Source of the DNA: Sepiola atlantica
Lineage: Eukaryota; Mollusca; Cephalopoda; Sepiida; Sepiolidae
Length of the DNA: 64,000 bases
Direction: 5' to 3'
Assembly: GCA_963556195.1 (NCBI GenBank)
Contig: OY744516.1
Location: 33,878,986 to 33,942,985 of the forward strand
In this document: one piece after another, positions 43,190 to 54,978 of the stretch
Position numbering within the stretch: position 1 is the first letter of the stretch
Layout: the number at the start of each line of letters is the position of its first letter
The notes under the pieces: generated by a model
Seen by the model: the letters and a program-made list of their open reading frames with translations, nothing else
Told to the model about the DNA's origin: nothing
Databases searched by the model: none
Made by a program: the position numbers and the translations under genes

Positions 43190-43431
43190 AGGTTGATCCA
43201 ACTTTCCTCAAAAGGAGGAAGTTTCTAGTGAATATTAAATTCACAAGCAGTCTACAGTCACATGTATATCCCGGTCAGGGGAAATAACGACGTTTGTTTC
43301 TTTTTCAGGGAGGTTTCACCGTCCTCCCACATACAGCGCCTGGTATTCCCAAATGGTCACCCATCTGGAACTTACCAATCTCAACGTCGCTTAACTTTCA
43401 TGATCTAATGAGAAACAGTGTGCCAACGTGA
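43190..43431 (-). mobile_element. 5S rRNA-derived SINE (or 5S pseudogene with tail)
   Basis: The reverse complement of 43333-43425 follows 5S rRNA from about nucleotide 20 to 110, including GTTAAGCGACGTTGAGATTG, GGGTGACCATTTGGGAATAC and CAGGCGC. It carries the 5S internal promoter region with changes. The remaining ~140 bp is a non-5S body. A short 5S piece at 63545-63567 shares the variant CCCAAATRGTCA, so both come from a 5S-like repeat and not the gene itself. Confidence 0.65.
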
Positions 43432-43432
43432 T

Positions 43433-43674
43433 TCTTGGCGTTTTGGCCAAGATCAAAGTGTAGTATCTGTTCCGACGGATACTGCACGCTGGTCCTCTTT
43501 GGGGAGGAGTAAGTTTATTGCTTACTGCCTGAAGCGCCCCTACCGTGAATGCTGACGGGGCTGCCCAGGCAATTTTTAAATGGCCAGAGTGCTCATCTTC
43601 TTGGGCGCTGGCTTTTCAAATCCCACTTTCCCGACCTTTTGTCACATCTTACCTTGTGGGAGGAAGATAAATAA
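43433..43674 (+). mobile_element. U2-headed SINE family A, internal deletion
   Basis: Head TTCTTGGCGTTTTGGCCAAG, ATCAAAGTGTAGTATCTGTT, CCGACGGATACTGCAC, then a jump to GTCCTCTTTGGGGAGGAGTA (about 95 bp of the middle lost), then CCAGAGTGCTCATCTTC and GTCACATCTTACC...GATAAATA. It abuts the 5S-derived element head to head. Confidence 0.85.
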
Positions 43675-44407
43675 AATTTAATACAACTATGGTGCAATTA
43701 AAAGAAAAAAGAAATTCAATGAGAAAACAAAAACTTTCACATGCAAAGTTAAAAATGCCTTCTTGAACAAACTAAACTAATTATAATGTACTTCACCAGT
43801 TATAACATAAAAATAAAACTGGGTAACGTTTTAACACCTTTGGTGTTTTGTTAACTTTGTTTTGCAGGAGGTGGTGGTGGGGGCGACTACTTAAAATTTA
43901 TTGACAATACTGATATCAAATTATTATCAAGTCATTTTGAAGAGTTCTCAACTTGAGAGGGCAACAGATCAATGGATGAATGATTTTTACGGTTTTTTTT
44001 TGTTGTTGTTCTTGCTTTATTTGATAAATTTGTGTCATTTTACTGTAAGCAAAAATGAGTACCCCACCCCTGATAAAAAAAAAAAAGAAAGACACTTTTA
44101 ATCTACAGGAGGTCATAATCTTGAAAATCTTACTTGTAATTTAAGGCTATTGTCTAATAAAGTGTTTCAAACAGTTCTTTCATCCTGATACAGTCAATTT
44201 GTTCATATTCACTTCATATGGCTTATTTATCTCGCATTTTATCTTGGCTCTTTGAAGGCACTTTAAAAGCATCCCTAACCCTAACCCAATCTTTCACAAT
44301 GATTCTTGATCAGAATTCACTTCATAGAAGAATCTTATCAAAGCAACTTTTACACAGTTTATATTCTACTTTGCTATTCGGTTCAGCTGCCCAACGTCTC
44401 TACAATG
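43675..44407. other. Unassigned stretch
   Basis: Small frames at 43901-44116 and 44218-44457; no motif recognised. The latter runs into the SINE. Confidence 0.4.
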
Positions 44408-44418
44408 CATGTGGTGTA

Positions 44419-44642
44419 CCTATTGATTTACTTATCTCCCCACAAGGGCAGAGTTAGACACAAGGTCGGTTTTTAGTGTGGGGGAAATCTAGTTTCCCCA
44501 AAACAGCAGCACTCTGGATTGAGACAAAAAATCGAAATGGCTTCAGTCTAGAAGGATTTCTCTCTCACTGACAGAAGACAGAACAGATGAAGTGTAGTAT
44601 TGGAACAGATACTACCCTTTGATGTTAGCCAAAAGGCGAAGT
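44419..44642 (-). mobile_element. U2-headed SINE family B, near full length, TSD
   Basis: Minus strand: CGCCTTTTGGCTAACATCAA, AGGGTAGTATCTGTTCC, family B middle, CCAGAGTGCTGCTGTTTTGG, ACCGACCTTGTGTCTAACTC and AAGTAAAT-type end. CATGTGGTGTA (44408-44418) and CACGTGGTGTA (44643-44653) flank it as an 11-bp TSD with one mismatch. Confidence 0.85.
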
Positions 44643-44900
44643 CACGTGGTGTAATCAATAAGTATCCAGACTGAAGTTGTATTGACAAAGGCAGAAAGGA
44701 ACAACATCCTCAGTTTCTTCAAAAGATGACTTTAAAAAATATCCACATTGAAGATGTTTTATTCAAAGATAGAAATTAAGAATAAATAAACGGTTTTATT
44801 GAGCAACGTTTTTCTTTTGTTTTCTTATACATTTTTTGTTATATTCTCACAGGATAATTGTTGTTCTGGTCTTATATGTATGCAACTTATCCAAGTCTGT

Positions 44901-44957
44901 GTATTATTGATGTTCGCATAATTAATTTTACCCTTCCTGAGACGGGTATTCTTCTAG
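44901..44957 (+). mobile_element. Helitron N1 3'-end fragment
   Basis: TTTTACCCTTCCTGAGACGG GTATTCTTCTAG (CTAG 44954-44957), followed by T. It matches the last bases of 9366-9961. Confidence 0.55.
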
Positions 44958-45059
44958 TTATTTATAAAATACAGTCGAATTATTTTTAAGAGTTTAAAAT
45001 AAAAATTCTGTGATGACGTACGATTGGTTTAAAAATAATATTTTGTTGTGAAATAATAA

Positions 45060-45104
45060 TGCAAGTACAAATACTCCCGGGAGACGATGGGCCGGAACAG
45101 CTAG
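45060..45104 (+). mobile_element. Possible further Helitron-type 3' end
   Basis: Palindrome CTCCCGGGAG, then ACGATGGGCCGGAACAG and CTAG (45101-45104), followed by TATATA. Single copy here, so weak. Confidence 0.3.
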
Positions 45105-45120
45105 TATATATGGAGATATG

Positions 45121-45260
45121 GAAGGGCACTCTGGATTGGGACAAAAGTAAAAATTAGCTCATTCGAGAAGGATTTCTGCTTCATTGACCGAGGAGAGGAA
45201 AAGATGAAGTGTAATATCAGAAGAGATACTACACTTTGTTCCTGGCCAAAAAGCCAAGAT
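45121..45260 (-). mobile_element. U2-headed SINE family B, 3'-truncated
   Basis: Minus strand: ATCTTGGCTTTTTGGCCAGG, AACAAAGTGTAGTATCTCTT, CTGATATTACACTTCATC, CTCGGTCAATGAAGCAGAAA, TCCCAATCCAGAGTGCCC, then stops. Complete U2 head, no tail. Confidence 0.75.
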
Positions 45261-46215
45261 GTCCATCCATCAAATGAAACCCATACGAATTATAAATTAC
45301 CATACTCTGCGAATTGTTTATAACAAAGTAAATTGGGATTAACACACTCTCCATCGTGGCATTGATCAATTTCAAATCTAAACACTAGACCCAAACATTA
45401 GGACCAATCAAAAGTAATGGAGATATCTCTCTCTTTCAAACAATACAAAAAAAAGTAAGTTTTATCTAACATATTCAATTATCTTTTGAAATTTTAAAAG
45501 TTGGACCATAATAGCATTTAAGCTGACATATCAAATGTTTATTCTGATTAGCGAATTTTCATTTGTTATTGTTGTACCATGTCATTGCCATTATAATAAC
45601 ATGATTTACTGTCTTACTAAAATTTTATTTCTTTTTCTGTATAAGTTAAAAAATTATGCAAACAAATCAAGTTTAACAACTATGCATACCGTTTTTTATA
45701 TATTGATATGTGCTTACCATGTTTTTAGCAATTCCAAGTTTGAAAAAAGTTCAAATTATGGTTAATCCATTCTCTCAATAAACATAAAATTGCAATTGAA
45801 TAATCCACTTCAGCTGGATAGGTGTTAACTGATTCAGCTTAATAGTGTCAAACATAGAATGTTACTGATATTAAATGCTACGAGTTCACATCATCATTTT
45901 GACAATTATATGTCGTACATACAGTGGTTTCACTATGTTTCAGCAGATTTCCTTTTCACCTATCATCAAATGATCCAACCATATCAATAGAGAAGTGTCA
46001 TGATCTGATGATGCAATTGTCTTTAACGATGGTCAGATCACCTAAGCTGGTGATACCAGATCAGGCTGCCCTGTGGCTCCCTGAGACGAAATTCACCTAC
46101 ATTGACGTTTTTTTTTTTTTTTTTTTTTTGTAAAACTTAATTATGTTCTACAAAACCAAAAACAAAAACAACAGCCCCTCTCCCTTTCTCCCTCCCCTTT
46201 TTTATTTTATTTTTA
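45261..46215. other. Unassigned stretch
   Basis: T run at 46110-46130. No gene recognised. Confidence 0.4.
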
Positions 46216-46437
46216 GAACTTGAAGCATAAATCTTTTACTATAATGACCAGATTCGGCATTAAATAACCCAAAAAGGGTTGATATGCTGTAAAACAAAAC
46301 TACCAAACCAAAAACGATGATTAAACATTTGAAGATATAAAGAACTTGAAGCATAAAAACTTTTACTATAATGACCAGATTCGGCATTAAATAACCCAAA
46401 AAGGGTTGATATGCCGTAAAACAAAACTACCATACCA
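46216..46437. repeat. AACCC-A5-GGGTT hairpin repeat, two tandem copies
   Basis: Two ~100-bp units, 123 bp apart, each with TTTTACTATAATGACCAGAT, then CGGCAT-TAAAT-AACCC-AAAAA-GGGTT-GAT-ATGCCG (a strong imperfect hairpin; one unit has CTG for CCG) and TAAAACAAAACTACCA. Other copies: 10983-11225 (interrupted) and 62092-62142 (inverted). Confidence 0.8.
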
Positions 46438-46640
46438 GATCACCTAAGGAAATCAAAGAAAATCGTCCAAAAGTTAGTGTGCACAGACCAAAGAAAACAT
46501 GGGAGGAAGTAATAAGAATGGATTTGAGAGAAAAGAGGATAAATAAAGGACTGGCAAGAAATAGATTAGTTTTTAAGTCAATTTCTAAAAGCAGTCCAAC
46601 ACATGCCAACATGTAAAATGGATATTAAACTGAATATGAT
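46432..46640 (+). mobile_element. LINE 3' end
   Basis: Reads KVSVHRPKKTWEEVIRMDLR, EKRINKGLARNRLVFKSISK and SSPTHANM, then a stop and GTAAAATGGATATTAAACTG...ATGATGATAATGA. Same protein end as 7485-7742 and 62885-63260. Confidence 0.6.
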
Positions 46641-46761
46641 GATAATGAACGAGATAAAGAAAAAGCTAGACAGTCCTACAAAGAGCAGAGACTATATGAA
46701 ATTTGGGGCCCTTCTCTAAAACAAAGTTAAAATGATTATTAAATTACATCCATTTCCCACT

Positions 46762-46799
46762 GGAATCAATTGTGTTACCTTGGCAACACAATTGATTCC
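46762..46799. repeat. Short hairpin, 15-16-bp arms
   Basis: GGAATCAATTGTGTT at 46762-46776 and AACACAATTGATTCC at 46785-46799 are perfect complements with an 8-base loop. Confidence 0.8.
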
Positions 46800-46830
46800 C
46801 GTCGGTGAAATGATGCAACTATAAAATAAC

Positions 46831-47275
46831 GTGTATCTGGCACATGAAGAATCTTCAGGCAACTGTCGACAATTTTACAAAAATGAAGAGATACCATTGT
46901 ATGCAAAAGAGGCAGCATACAACACCCATGTTCGACCTATACTCTTGTATGGCTGTGTGATATGGTCGACGATGAAATGTCAAAATGAGACTATCCTTGG
47001 TGCAACGCATCAGATGGAGAAAATTGACAATCTCACTGTAAAGGCTTGCATAAGAAACTACATTGTACGCGCGCCGTCTGTCATCTGAAATGCTCTAAAG
47101 TGCGTCTCACATCGATATCGATGGCCAAAAGCCGCGCAGTAGACCCCTTAAGACATGGAGGGGATCAATTGATGACGACCTGATCCTAGCAGGCAGCAAA
47201 AGCTAAATGGCAACAGACAACAGGAGTTGGAAGTCATTCACGAAACGTCTAACCTCGGTATGAGAAACAAGGACG
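46831..47275 (+). pseudogene. LINE reverse transcriptase C-terminal fragment
   Basis: YNTHVRPILLYGCVIWS near 46915-46965, followed in another frame by RPLKTWRGSIDDDLILAG and WKSFTKRLTS. This fits the C-terminal region of LINE polymerases. Clade unknown; frameshifted. Confidence 0.5.
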
Positions 47276-49722
47276 AAAAGTGAAAATAATGATATAATAA
47301 AAAATCATTAAAAACTGTTCCTTTTAACTAACTGACTGATTCAATTTGGTGCATAGAAAATAATTACTGCCCTTAACAATTAAAGTACAAATTCAATACA
47401 AATATTTGAACAAAACTAAATTTAATAATAATCCCATTTTTATTTTATTTTCTATGATTTTTCTCTATAGGAACATCATCAATCATTCCATTGAATGGTG
47501 TGCAGTGTAACTTGTCACTTTATATCTACAAAAGATCAAGTGTGTCCAGTCTATCGTGCAACATGTTTGTTCGAAGTTCAGTTTTTATTATTTTAGCTGC
47601 AAAAAGAAAAATGATTAAATTTTCTATACATAAAGTCAAGATTTGTTTATGTCTTATAGAACGCGATATGCTAACAGTTAAAACATTCAAATAAGTTTCA
47701 ATAAGGGTTAAATTTTTCAAGTAATCTAAAGACATTATTTAAATCTTTCTTCGCTTCCATCTGAGGGTCACTAGAGCAATTATTGGTTAGGTCCATCAAA
47801 TAAATTGAATATATTAGAACGTAAAGAAACGAAATCATTTTTTAAAAATAGATTTTGTTCGTTTCATAAAATAAAAATAAAATTTTTAAAGAAATATCTC
47901 GGTGAAGAATCTATTTAAAAAGAAGTTTTAAACATTTAAATAATAATTTTTATTGGTATTTTTAAGATTTAAAATAATTAAATGAAAACGAATGTATTTT
48001 ATTCGTTAAATCCGTTTGCCATTTTACACTTGTCTGTAAGAAATGCAGCATCAACAAGTAGTTCTTTTTGTTTAAAAAAACACCATCACACTAACAGTTT
48101 TTTTTTATATTATGTGACCTCATATTGTAAATGTTATTTTTTAACTTTTCTTTCAAGGCAAAAATTGTAAACATGACTATATTTTTAATTATTACCCACC
48201 AGCAATAATGCCGGGTGAATACATAAATATATTTTTTAAAAGAGGACACAGGGGGTGGGGGGTCATCAGCTATAGCTTTTTTAGCTTAGAGGTATGTATC
48301 CGACACTGCCTACAACTTTTCATCTTGCTGATTTGTTTTCTCTTGGGTTCCAAGCTTTGTTCAATGATGTTGAAATAAATAAGTAATAAATGAATAAGCA
48401 ATAAGTAAATGAATGGTTTGAAACTTTTCCATCCTACCGGTTTTATTGATAAAAAAAATAAAAATAAAATATCCAATCCAATATTTTAAATATATAAAAA
48501 TAGAACAAGAAAATTACAAAAAAAAATTATTAAAAAAAGACACATTAATTTGTCTTTTGATATGATATTAATAAGAGTGATATTTTTTTTTATTATTATT
48601 ATTTTTTTTTTCTCAATGTTAGATTTATTTTTTTCTTGGTAGTGGGTGTGGTATAAAAGTGACCTTTTTATTGCCAACCCTGTGTCATCTGAATTGTATC
48701 CAACCACTGAAAAATTTCTGAGGTATTTATATGGATTGGATAATCATTAAAGGGGAAATCTTTTTCTCACTAATGCCATAGAATTAACAAATTATTGGAA
48801 TTCTTGTTGAAACATCCCCCTCTCCTCTCCCCTAAATTATGATTATCTCATTATTTCTCACCATGTATATTGGCAACCATTACATTAACAGCACTACTCT
48901 TCTATTTAAGAACTAATTGAATTAAATGAAAAAAGAAAAAGTAATTAAAAAAAAAAAAAGCATCTCTGTTTGCTAGACACTTGGCTACTGCCATATTTCT
49001 TCATAGTTTTTATTCAAAGAATACTGAAAGATTTTAAATGTCAATTTTAATGAATAAATAATGCTGGTTAGGCAAATAGATTTCTTTTTTTGTTAATTAT
49101 TTGTTATGGGTGAATTATGGTCACTTTTATTAGACAGAATAATGCAATTAAATGTTTTATTTTTCATGGTTTATTTTAAGACAAAAACCTTGCAATAGTC
49201 ATGGACGATTTGTGTTTGCTTTTTGACAGCATTTTTACATTGAATGAAATGATGGCTTTATAAGCTTGAATAACTGGATTATTTTGAATCAGTTCTTTCT
49301 AAGAATATGTACATCAACTGTAAAACTTTGCATCTGAATATTCTTCATTTTAAAATTATTGTCATTGGCCTTTTTCTGTCTCTTGAAACTATGGACATTG
49401 TTTTGAGCAAAATTTCACTTATTAAAAACCCTAATGGGGCTTAATTCCACAAATTTAAAACTTTTCAGTTGTGTAGTCTTAATTTTCATACACTTTTTAC
49501 TAGAGCAACTATATTTTCATTTAATTACTTATTAGTGATTTATTAGGATTTCCTATTATTATTAATTCCTATTAATATATAGTATTTATTATTATTTATT
49601 TATATCTTTATTTGCATACAAACAAAATCACCCAAACCAAAACTACTTAAGACCCACAAGGAAGTATCTTTAATATAACCATTAACTGCTGTGAAGGAGG
49701 AATTCCTTCACTCAGATATATT
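47276..49722. other. Unassigned AT-rich stretch, 2.4 kb
   Basis: Only the 50-bp block at 47686-47738 (shared with 36206) is recognised. Frames at 47491-48707 are short and motif-free. Confidence 0.4.
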
Positions 49723-49862
49723 AATGGCACGGTGGCTAAGAGGTTAACAATGCAGACTGAGGACTTGAGTGTGCCGGGTTCAAATCCAATTCGTTCCACA
49801 GAAACACTTTCATCAAAACCCACATCTGACCCTGTGTCTAACCTCCTGGAGAAGGGGAAAAT
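49723..49862 (+). mobile_element. tRNA-headed SINE with the tail of the U2-headed SINEs
   Basis: Box A TGGCTAAGAGG and box B GGTTCAAATCC lie 43 bp apart in a tRNA-like head starting GGCACGGTGGCTAAGAGG. The 3' end ACCCTGTGTCTAACCTCCTG, GAGAAGGGGAAAATAAAAT matches the terminal module of families A and B. CCA-like GTTCCACAG follows the head. It cannot be a working tRNA: the anticodon arm is not formed convincingly. Confidence 0.75.
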
Positions 49863-50260
49863 AAAATCTCAAAGCTCTAAACTCCACACTAAAAAATAAC
49901 CTAAATACTCTGTTCATTTCACTCCAACTGGAGACGAGAACATCTTTAAAAAAATCAACCGGACTTTTAAAAGGAAAAATAATAGAAGATGAACTTTATT
50001 CAACATGGTCAAAGATCATATGGTGAAAAAAAATGTTAAATGTCAAATGAAAACTTTAACATATAGTCCAACTATTGTGATGGTCGTCTATCTCCTGGGA
50101 TCTAAACAGAGACAAACTGCCTTTTTCCACTGCCGTAAATGTGAAACATATATTAGAGGCAGTGGATTGAGAGAAGCTGAAAAGGATAAATCCTCTGAAA
50201 TCTGAAGTGATGAAACATGGTTAAGAAGAAGAATGTTCATTTGATGCGTTCTGTGCAAGA

Positions 50261-50520
50261 GAAGATGTTGTACATGTGTGTATAAAGACTTGAAAGAGAG
50301 AGTGTGTTACATGTATTTTTGCTAATTGCTAAGAACTATGAGAGAAAATGTACACATGTAGAGAGAGAGGGGGGGAGTATGCATGCATGTATGTATGTGT
50401 TACATGTATTTTAATTTTTGCTAAGAAGTGTCAGAAAATGTTGTACACATGTGTATAAAGAATTGAAAGAGAGAGTGTGTTGCATCTATATATTTTTTGC
50501 TCATTAGTAGGAAGTGTTCA
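50261..50520. repeat. ~80-90-bp degenerate tandem repeat, three units
   Basis: Units with GAAAATGTTGTACACATGTG, TATAAAGAATTGAAAGAGAG and GTGTGTTACATGTATTTTTG start near 50261, 50342 and 50432. The second lacks the central part. Flanks (49863-50260 and 50521-51770) are unassigned. Confidence 0.65.
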
Positions 50521-51770
50521 TCAGGAATATGTTGAATGCTTCCTCTGAAGAATAACCAATAGATGCATATTTGAATGTTCGCATCTAAGAAAGAGACAGA
50601 TAATCACATGACCGACCTAACACCTTTCAGAGCTAGTCACAGGATAAGCAAACTTGTGCGTATTTTCGTATTGTCTACTGCAATACAAATGAAAATAAGT
50701 AGTCAATAAGGTTTTCTTTATTTTTCTTAACCGAACAATATTCAGGGCTAAACATTATCTTGTATGAATTCAAGTTGTGGTTAAACAGTTTAAAGAGGTT
50801 AAATTCACAGATGCTTTTATGCAGTTTAATGTTGTAGCTAAAGCTAGTTGAGGCAGACGGTGATTCGTAAAAAAGATTTCACATGCAAAAATATGAGTAT
50901 TTAAAAAATTTACTTTTTGGTAAAATTAATTTTTAAAGTAATTAATATTCCAAGTTTTAATTTTATCGAATTTCTCCACAAAGGAAAAAATAAACAAATA
51001 AAATCATTTTTTTAAATTTCGTTTTTTAAAAAAATCATTTGATAAATTTAGAATTTTTCTGTTGGCATTTCTTAAAGCATTAATTTTTTCTGTTTTTTCA
51101 AGTTTAGAGAAAATATTTTAATGCTAACCAGCCAAAGAAAATAATACAACAGAAAAAAAACAACCTCAAAAAAACAAAAATGCTTCGAGATAAAAAGGAC
51201 TCAAATTCATTTATTTTATTTATTGTTTTAATTTTGTTTTTAATTTTCTGTAACTGAAACTTGTCTTGGAATAAAATTAACATGATTCATGATTGTGTGA
51301 CCCTAAATTTTTATAACCCCCAAGTTACTTACTCTGCCATTTAGAAGATCTTGTAGCACGTAATTAACATTTGTTATGTGAGATTTGGATGCTTTTTCAC
51401 AGAGGTGGCTGTCCTATTGGAGAGGGAAAGGAAGAGGGCTTGTCCAGCGCCATAGGAGCGCATATGATCCCTTTCTCTCTTGTAGGATTACATGACAAAA
51501 GGGGGGAAAAAGCCGGGCATATTTCTTTCTTCATTTTATTGTTATTATTTTTGTTTATTTCTATTAGAAATCAAACTCTTGTTTTTTCTTTGATAGACTG
51601 GCTATTTTAATTTATCAGTTTTCCATCATAGATCAGACATTTTTGATTTTTGTATCTTTCTTGGAGAAATCATCCTTAAAAAAAAACAAAGTTTTAAAAA
51701 AAAACAACTTTTATTTACTTGAATAGTGTTTTTTTTATAAGAGTTTCTTCACTTCACTAAACACATTCAA

Positions 51771-51811
51771 ATATATATATACATATATATATATACATAC
51801 ATATATATACA

Positions 51812-51847
<36 letters not shown>

Positions 51848-51896
51848 CATATACATATACATATATATACATATATATATATATACATATACATAC

Positions 51897-51927
<31 letters not shown>

Positions 51928-52084
51928 CATATATATATACATATACATATATATATATATACATATATATATACATATATATATACATATATATATACAT
52001 ATACATATATATATACATATATACATATATATACATATATATATACATATACACATATATATATATATATATACATATATATAC

Positions 52085-52118
<34 letters not shown>

Positions 52119-52119
52119 T
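51771..52119. repeat. Large (TA)n/(CATA)n microsatellite
   Basis: About 350 bp of TATA with regular TACATA interruptions. Further pure (TA)n at 52261-52309 and 52501-52554. The Tyr/Ile-only frames on the minus strand are artefacts. Confidence 0.95.
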
Positions 52120-52259
52120 GTATCCAATAATTGAGTATACAATGAAATAAAATGAGTTAAATTTTGTGTTTTCCTATTACTTCCTACCATTATCATCAAA
52201 TGTGTAAAAAAATGTATAGAAAAAAAAACGTTAGGAAAAAACGATAATACAAAGAATAA

Positions 52260-52311
<52 letters not shown>

Positions 52312-52498
52312 AACGAGAGAAACAGTAGTTTATATGCATAGACATAGAAACAACAGCATATTGTAACTGCCCGTTTCTTGCCTTGTGTTCATTAGATCGT
52401 GAAACTGGCAGCCATGATATGCGATTGATTTCTTTCTTTGTACTTCTAACTAAGACCGACATATGTTCTATCATTGACATTTATAAATATAGTAATCA

Positions 52499-52554
<56 letters not shown>

Positions 52555-52557
<3 letters not shown>

Positions 52558-52640
52558 TGTTGGGACGATTAATCGGAATTTCGGGGGGTTATTGAAATCG
52601 GAAAATTTTTAGCCTTATTTCCGATTCTGAAAATGATTCT
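52555..52640 (+). mobile_element. Left end of a hAT-type MITE
   Basis: TAGTGTTGGGACGATTAATC matches the reversed right end of the MITE at 12783-13058. No right partner found. Confidence 0.45.
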
Positions 52641-53296
52641 TTAAATTTTTTTTCCTGACAATAAAGAATGAAACAAACACCACCACAGGTTAGGAATCCC
52701 ATTCCCAAATTAAGCATTGGCTCTGAGTCTAATTTTATTTTTTTTTATTGGTAAATTATGATAAACAAAGTAAACATTCTAGCGTTCACTTTGCCTATTC
52801 TCTTATATCAAATCTTTTGAAATGTTCAATTTTTTTTTCACACCTATTTGTTAAACGTCTATATGAACCTCTCAGAAAGTTCACAGTTGTGTATTAAAAC
52901 GCCCTGGACAATTTTTTTTAAATTTTGCTAACACTGCCCTAGTCTTGGCCGTTGTCTGGTTACTGTGTATATATCCTCTGAAATAATGTTTTATTGTATT
53001 TTTTCGGTTTGAAATTCTTTAAACTTAATGCTTATTTCCCTTTGAAATTAATTAAATAAATTTTCAATTTATGGAGAATTTGGAAACGTATTACTGCTAA
53101 ACTCTAAAATAGCTATTTTCACTGAATTTAGGTAAAAATGGCACCAGTAATAATGGTGCAACTGAAAAATATAGATGAAAACCTCACAATGAGTTTATTA
53201 AAATCTTCGATACAATACAGAAAGGGAAAACATGAAATTTTTCAAATTATAAAAAGGAATTATATCTACATTTAAAAGTACCCCCCCCCCCCCAGG
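52641..53296. other. Unassigned stretch
   Basis: Nothing recognised. Confidence 0.4.
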
Positions 53297-53800
53297 AAAA
53301 AAATGAGATTCTACTTTTTTAAGCAATTACAAGTGAACACACTAAAAAAACAAAACAATTATTTTAGAATTTAGAGTGGGGGGTTAGTTACGCATATAAA
53401 TTTAACGTAAAATGATTCCCCATTTTCAGGTCGTTCTAACTTTTTAGGGCACTAAATTAAATTTTTTACCACTAACCCTAAGTTCGACCGGCAAAGACGT
53501 AATTGTTTTATTTTTTGTATGACTAAGGGTTAGTAGTAGGAAGTAGGTTTGTTTTTTAACAATGAAATATTTTATACTAAAGTTTAATCAAGAACATTAA
53601 CACGGCCAAGATTTAACACAAACAAAATTGGTTACATGTCCTTAAAACGCTGTCTGGTCTGAAAGGGGTGATCATTTTTACATTAAATTTATATGCAAAA
53701 CTGAGTTTTTGTTGTTTTATTTTATTTTTACAACAAAGTTTTTCAGGCTGTTTACATGTAATTGCCTATAAAATGGAGGATTGCATTTTTCTTTTTGGGT
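53297..53800. repeat. Palindromic element P, copy 2
   Basis: Begins ATGAGATTCTACTTTTTTAA, AGCAATTACAAGTGAACAC, holds ACCCTAAGTTCGACCGGCAA, and ends CATGTAATTGCCTATAAAAT. Collinear with 17962-18452. Confidence 0.5.
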
Positions 53801-54136
53801 GAATTAACATATAACGTAGAGCTCTAATAATACCCTATTTTCTTTCACAACAAAAAGTTATAATTGTGAATTGGCGAAAAAAACAAAAGACAACAAGCAC
53901 CAATAATTTCGTAGGAATGCAGTATTTACAAAGTACCAGAAAAATGTTTAAAAATGAAATAAAAACATTTTTGCCAAGAAAATAAGATTACTGATAAACA
54001 TTTATTGATAATTATTAAAAAAAAAATATATAAATGATTTTTTTTAATTAAGAATTTTTTTTTCATTGGTGGGCTTTTGTGTGCATTTGAATTATTTTGG
54101 TGAGCTTGAATCATTTTCGGGGCATTCTAAGTTTTT

Positions 54137-54430
54137 AAGGATGTTCACTAATTTTTTTTACTACTAACCCTAAGTCCGACTGGCAAGGTTATAAAAACCA
54201 TGCATAATCGCTTAAAAATATAGACCCCCTCCCTAAAAAAAAATAAATGCACAGAATTTATCTTCTAGAGAAAAGTAATCTTTTTTGTTTAACTGCTCTA
54301 AAATGCTAGAATGTCACGGAAATAGCTCATTTTAAGTTAACTTTATGCGTGAAACTGATCCCCTACTTTAAATTCTTAAATAAGTGGATTTTTTCAGGGT
54401 GTTCACAAAAACAAACAGAATTTCATTTTT
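54137..54430. repeat. Palindromic element P, copy 3 (truncated)
   Basis: ACCCTAAGTCCGACTGGCAA, AATGCTAGAATGTCACGGAA and CAGGGTGTTCAC match the right half of 17962-18452. Confidence 0.5.
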
Positions 54431-54589
54431 AGGCTGGGGTGAGGGTAGCAATAACCGGCCAGAAGCCTATTTTGTTCCTACACTGTCTTATTTTGCATAC
54501 CAATCGTCAACTATTTTCAATTGTTTATGAAAAAATTTAAAATAGTATTTTGTCAATGAATGACGAACTAATGCAAATCAGACCGCTTG

Positions 54590-54782
54590 CCTTTAAAACA
54601 CTTTCTGTTTCTTCGACCATACTCACATGCAGAAATTTAAATATAATGTAAACAAACATCTTCCTGTCCAACTTGCCACCTAAGTTACCCTCTATAAATC
54701 TAACCCTTATTACAGTAGCCCATTACGTTTCACTGGCCATATGCCTTGTTTAGGGTGAATAAAAATAAATAAATAAATAATA
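54590..54782 (+). mobile_element. LINE 3' end (family of 16160-17512)
   Basis: ATGCAGAAATTTAAATATAA, TGTAAACAAACATCTTCCTG and TTACGTTTCACTGGCCATAT match 17355-17490, followed by (AAAT)n. Confidence 0.65.
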
Positions 54783-54837
54783 GTTCTGTCAACAATACTA
54801 GCATTATGTCTCCTCCACCTTGTTCTCTTCAACTTGA

Positions 54838-54978
54838 CACAGGTCAAGGTAATGCTTCTGTTACGTCTCTGTTTGAACAATTTTCCTAGTCGGATAAAGT
54901 ATTTTCTGAAAGGATTAACTCGAATTACATGTTATTGTTCTGAAGAATATGGTGGCACGATCCACAAGAAGAACTGGT
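54838..54978. repeat. ~140-bp block duplicated at 56937-57072
   Basis: CTTCTGTTACGTCTCT, TTTGAACAATTTTC, GATAAAGTATTTT and GATCCACAAGAAGAACTGG recur in the same order at 56937-57072. Function unknown. Confidence 0.7.

Noticed and set aside
43333..43425. Functional 5S rRNA gene
   Set aside because: Ends are missing, internal changes are many, and a second piece shares the same variant bases, so it is a derived repeat.
45060..45104. Firm Helitron call
   Set aside because: One copy only and an unusual hairpin; kept as a low-confidence feature.
49723..49790. Functional tRNA gene
   Set aside because: A and B boxes are present, but the cloverleaf is not convincing and the sequence runs into a SINE tail.
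51735..52199. 154-codon Tyr/Ile protein on the minus strand
   Set aside because: It is a translation of (TA)n/(CATA)n; every frame is open for the same reason.
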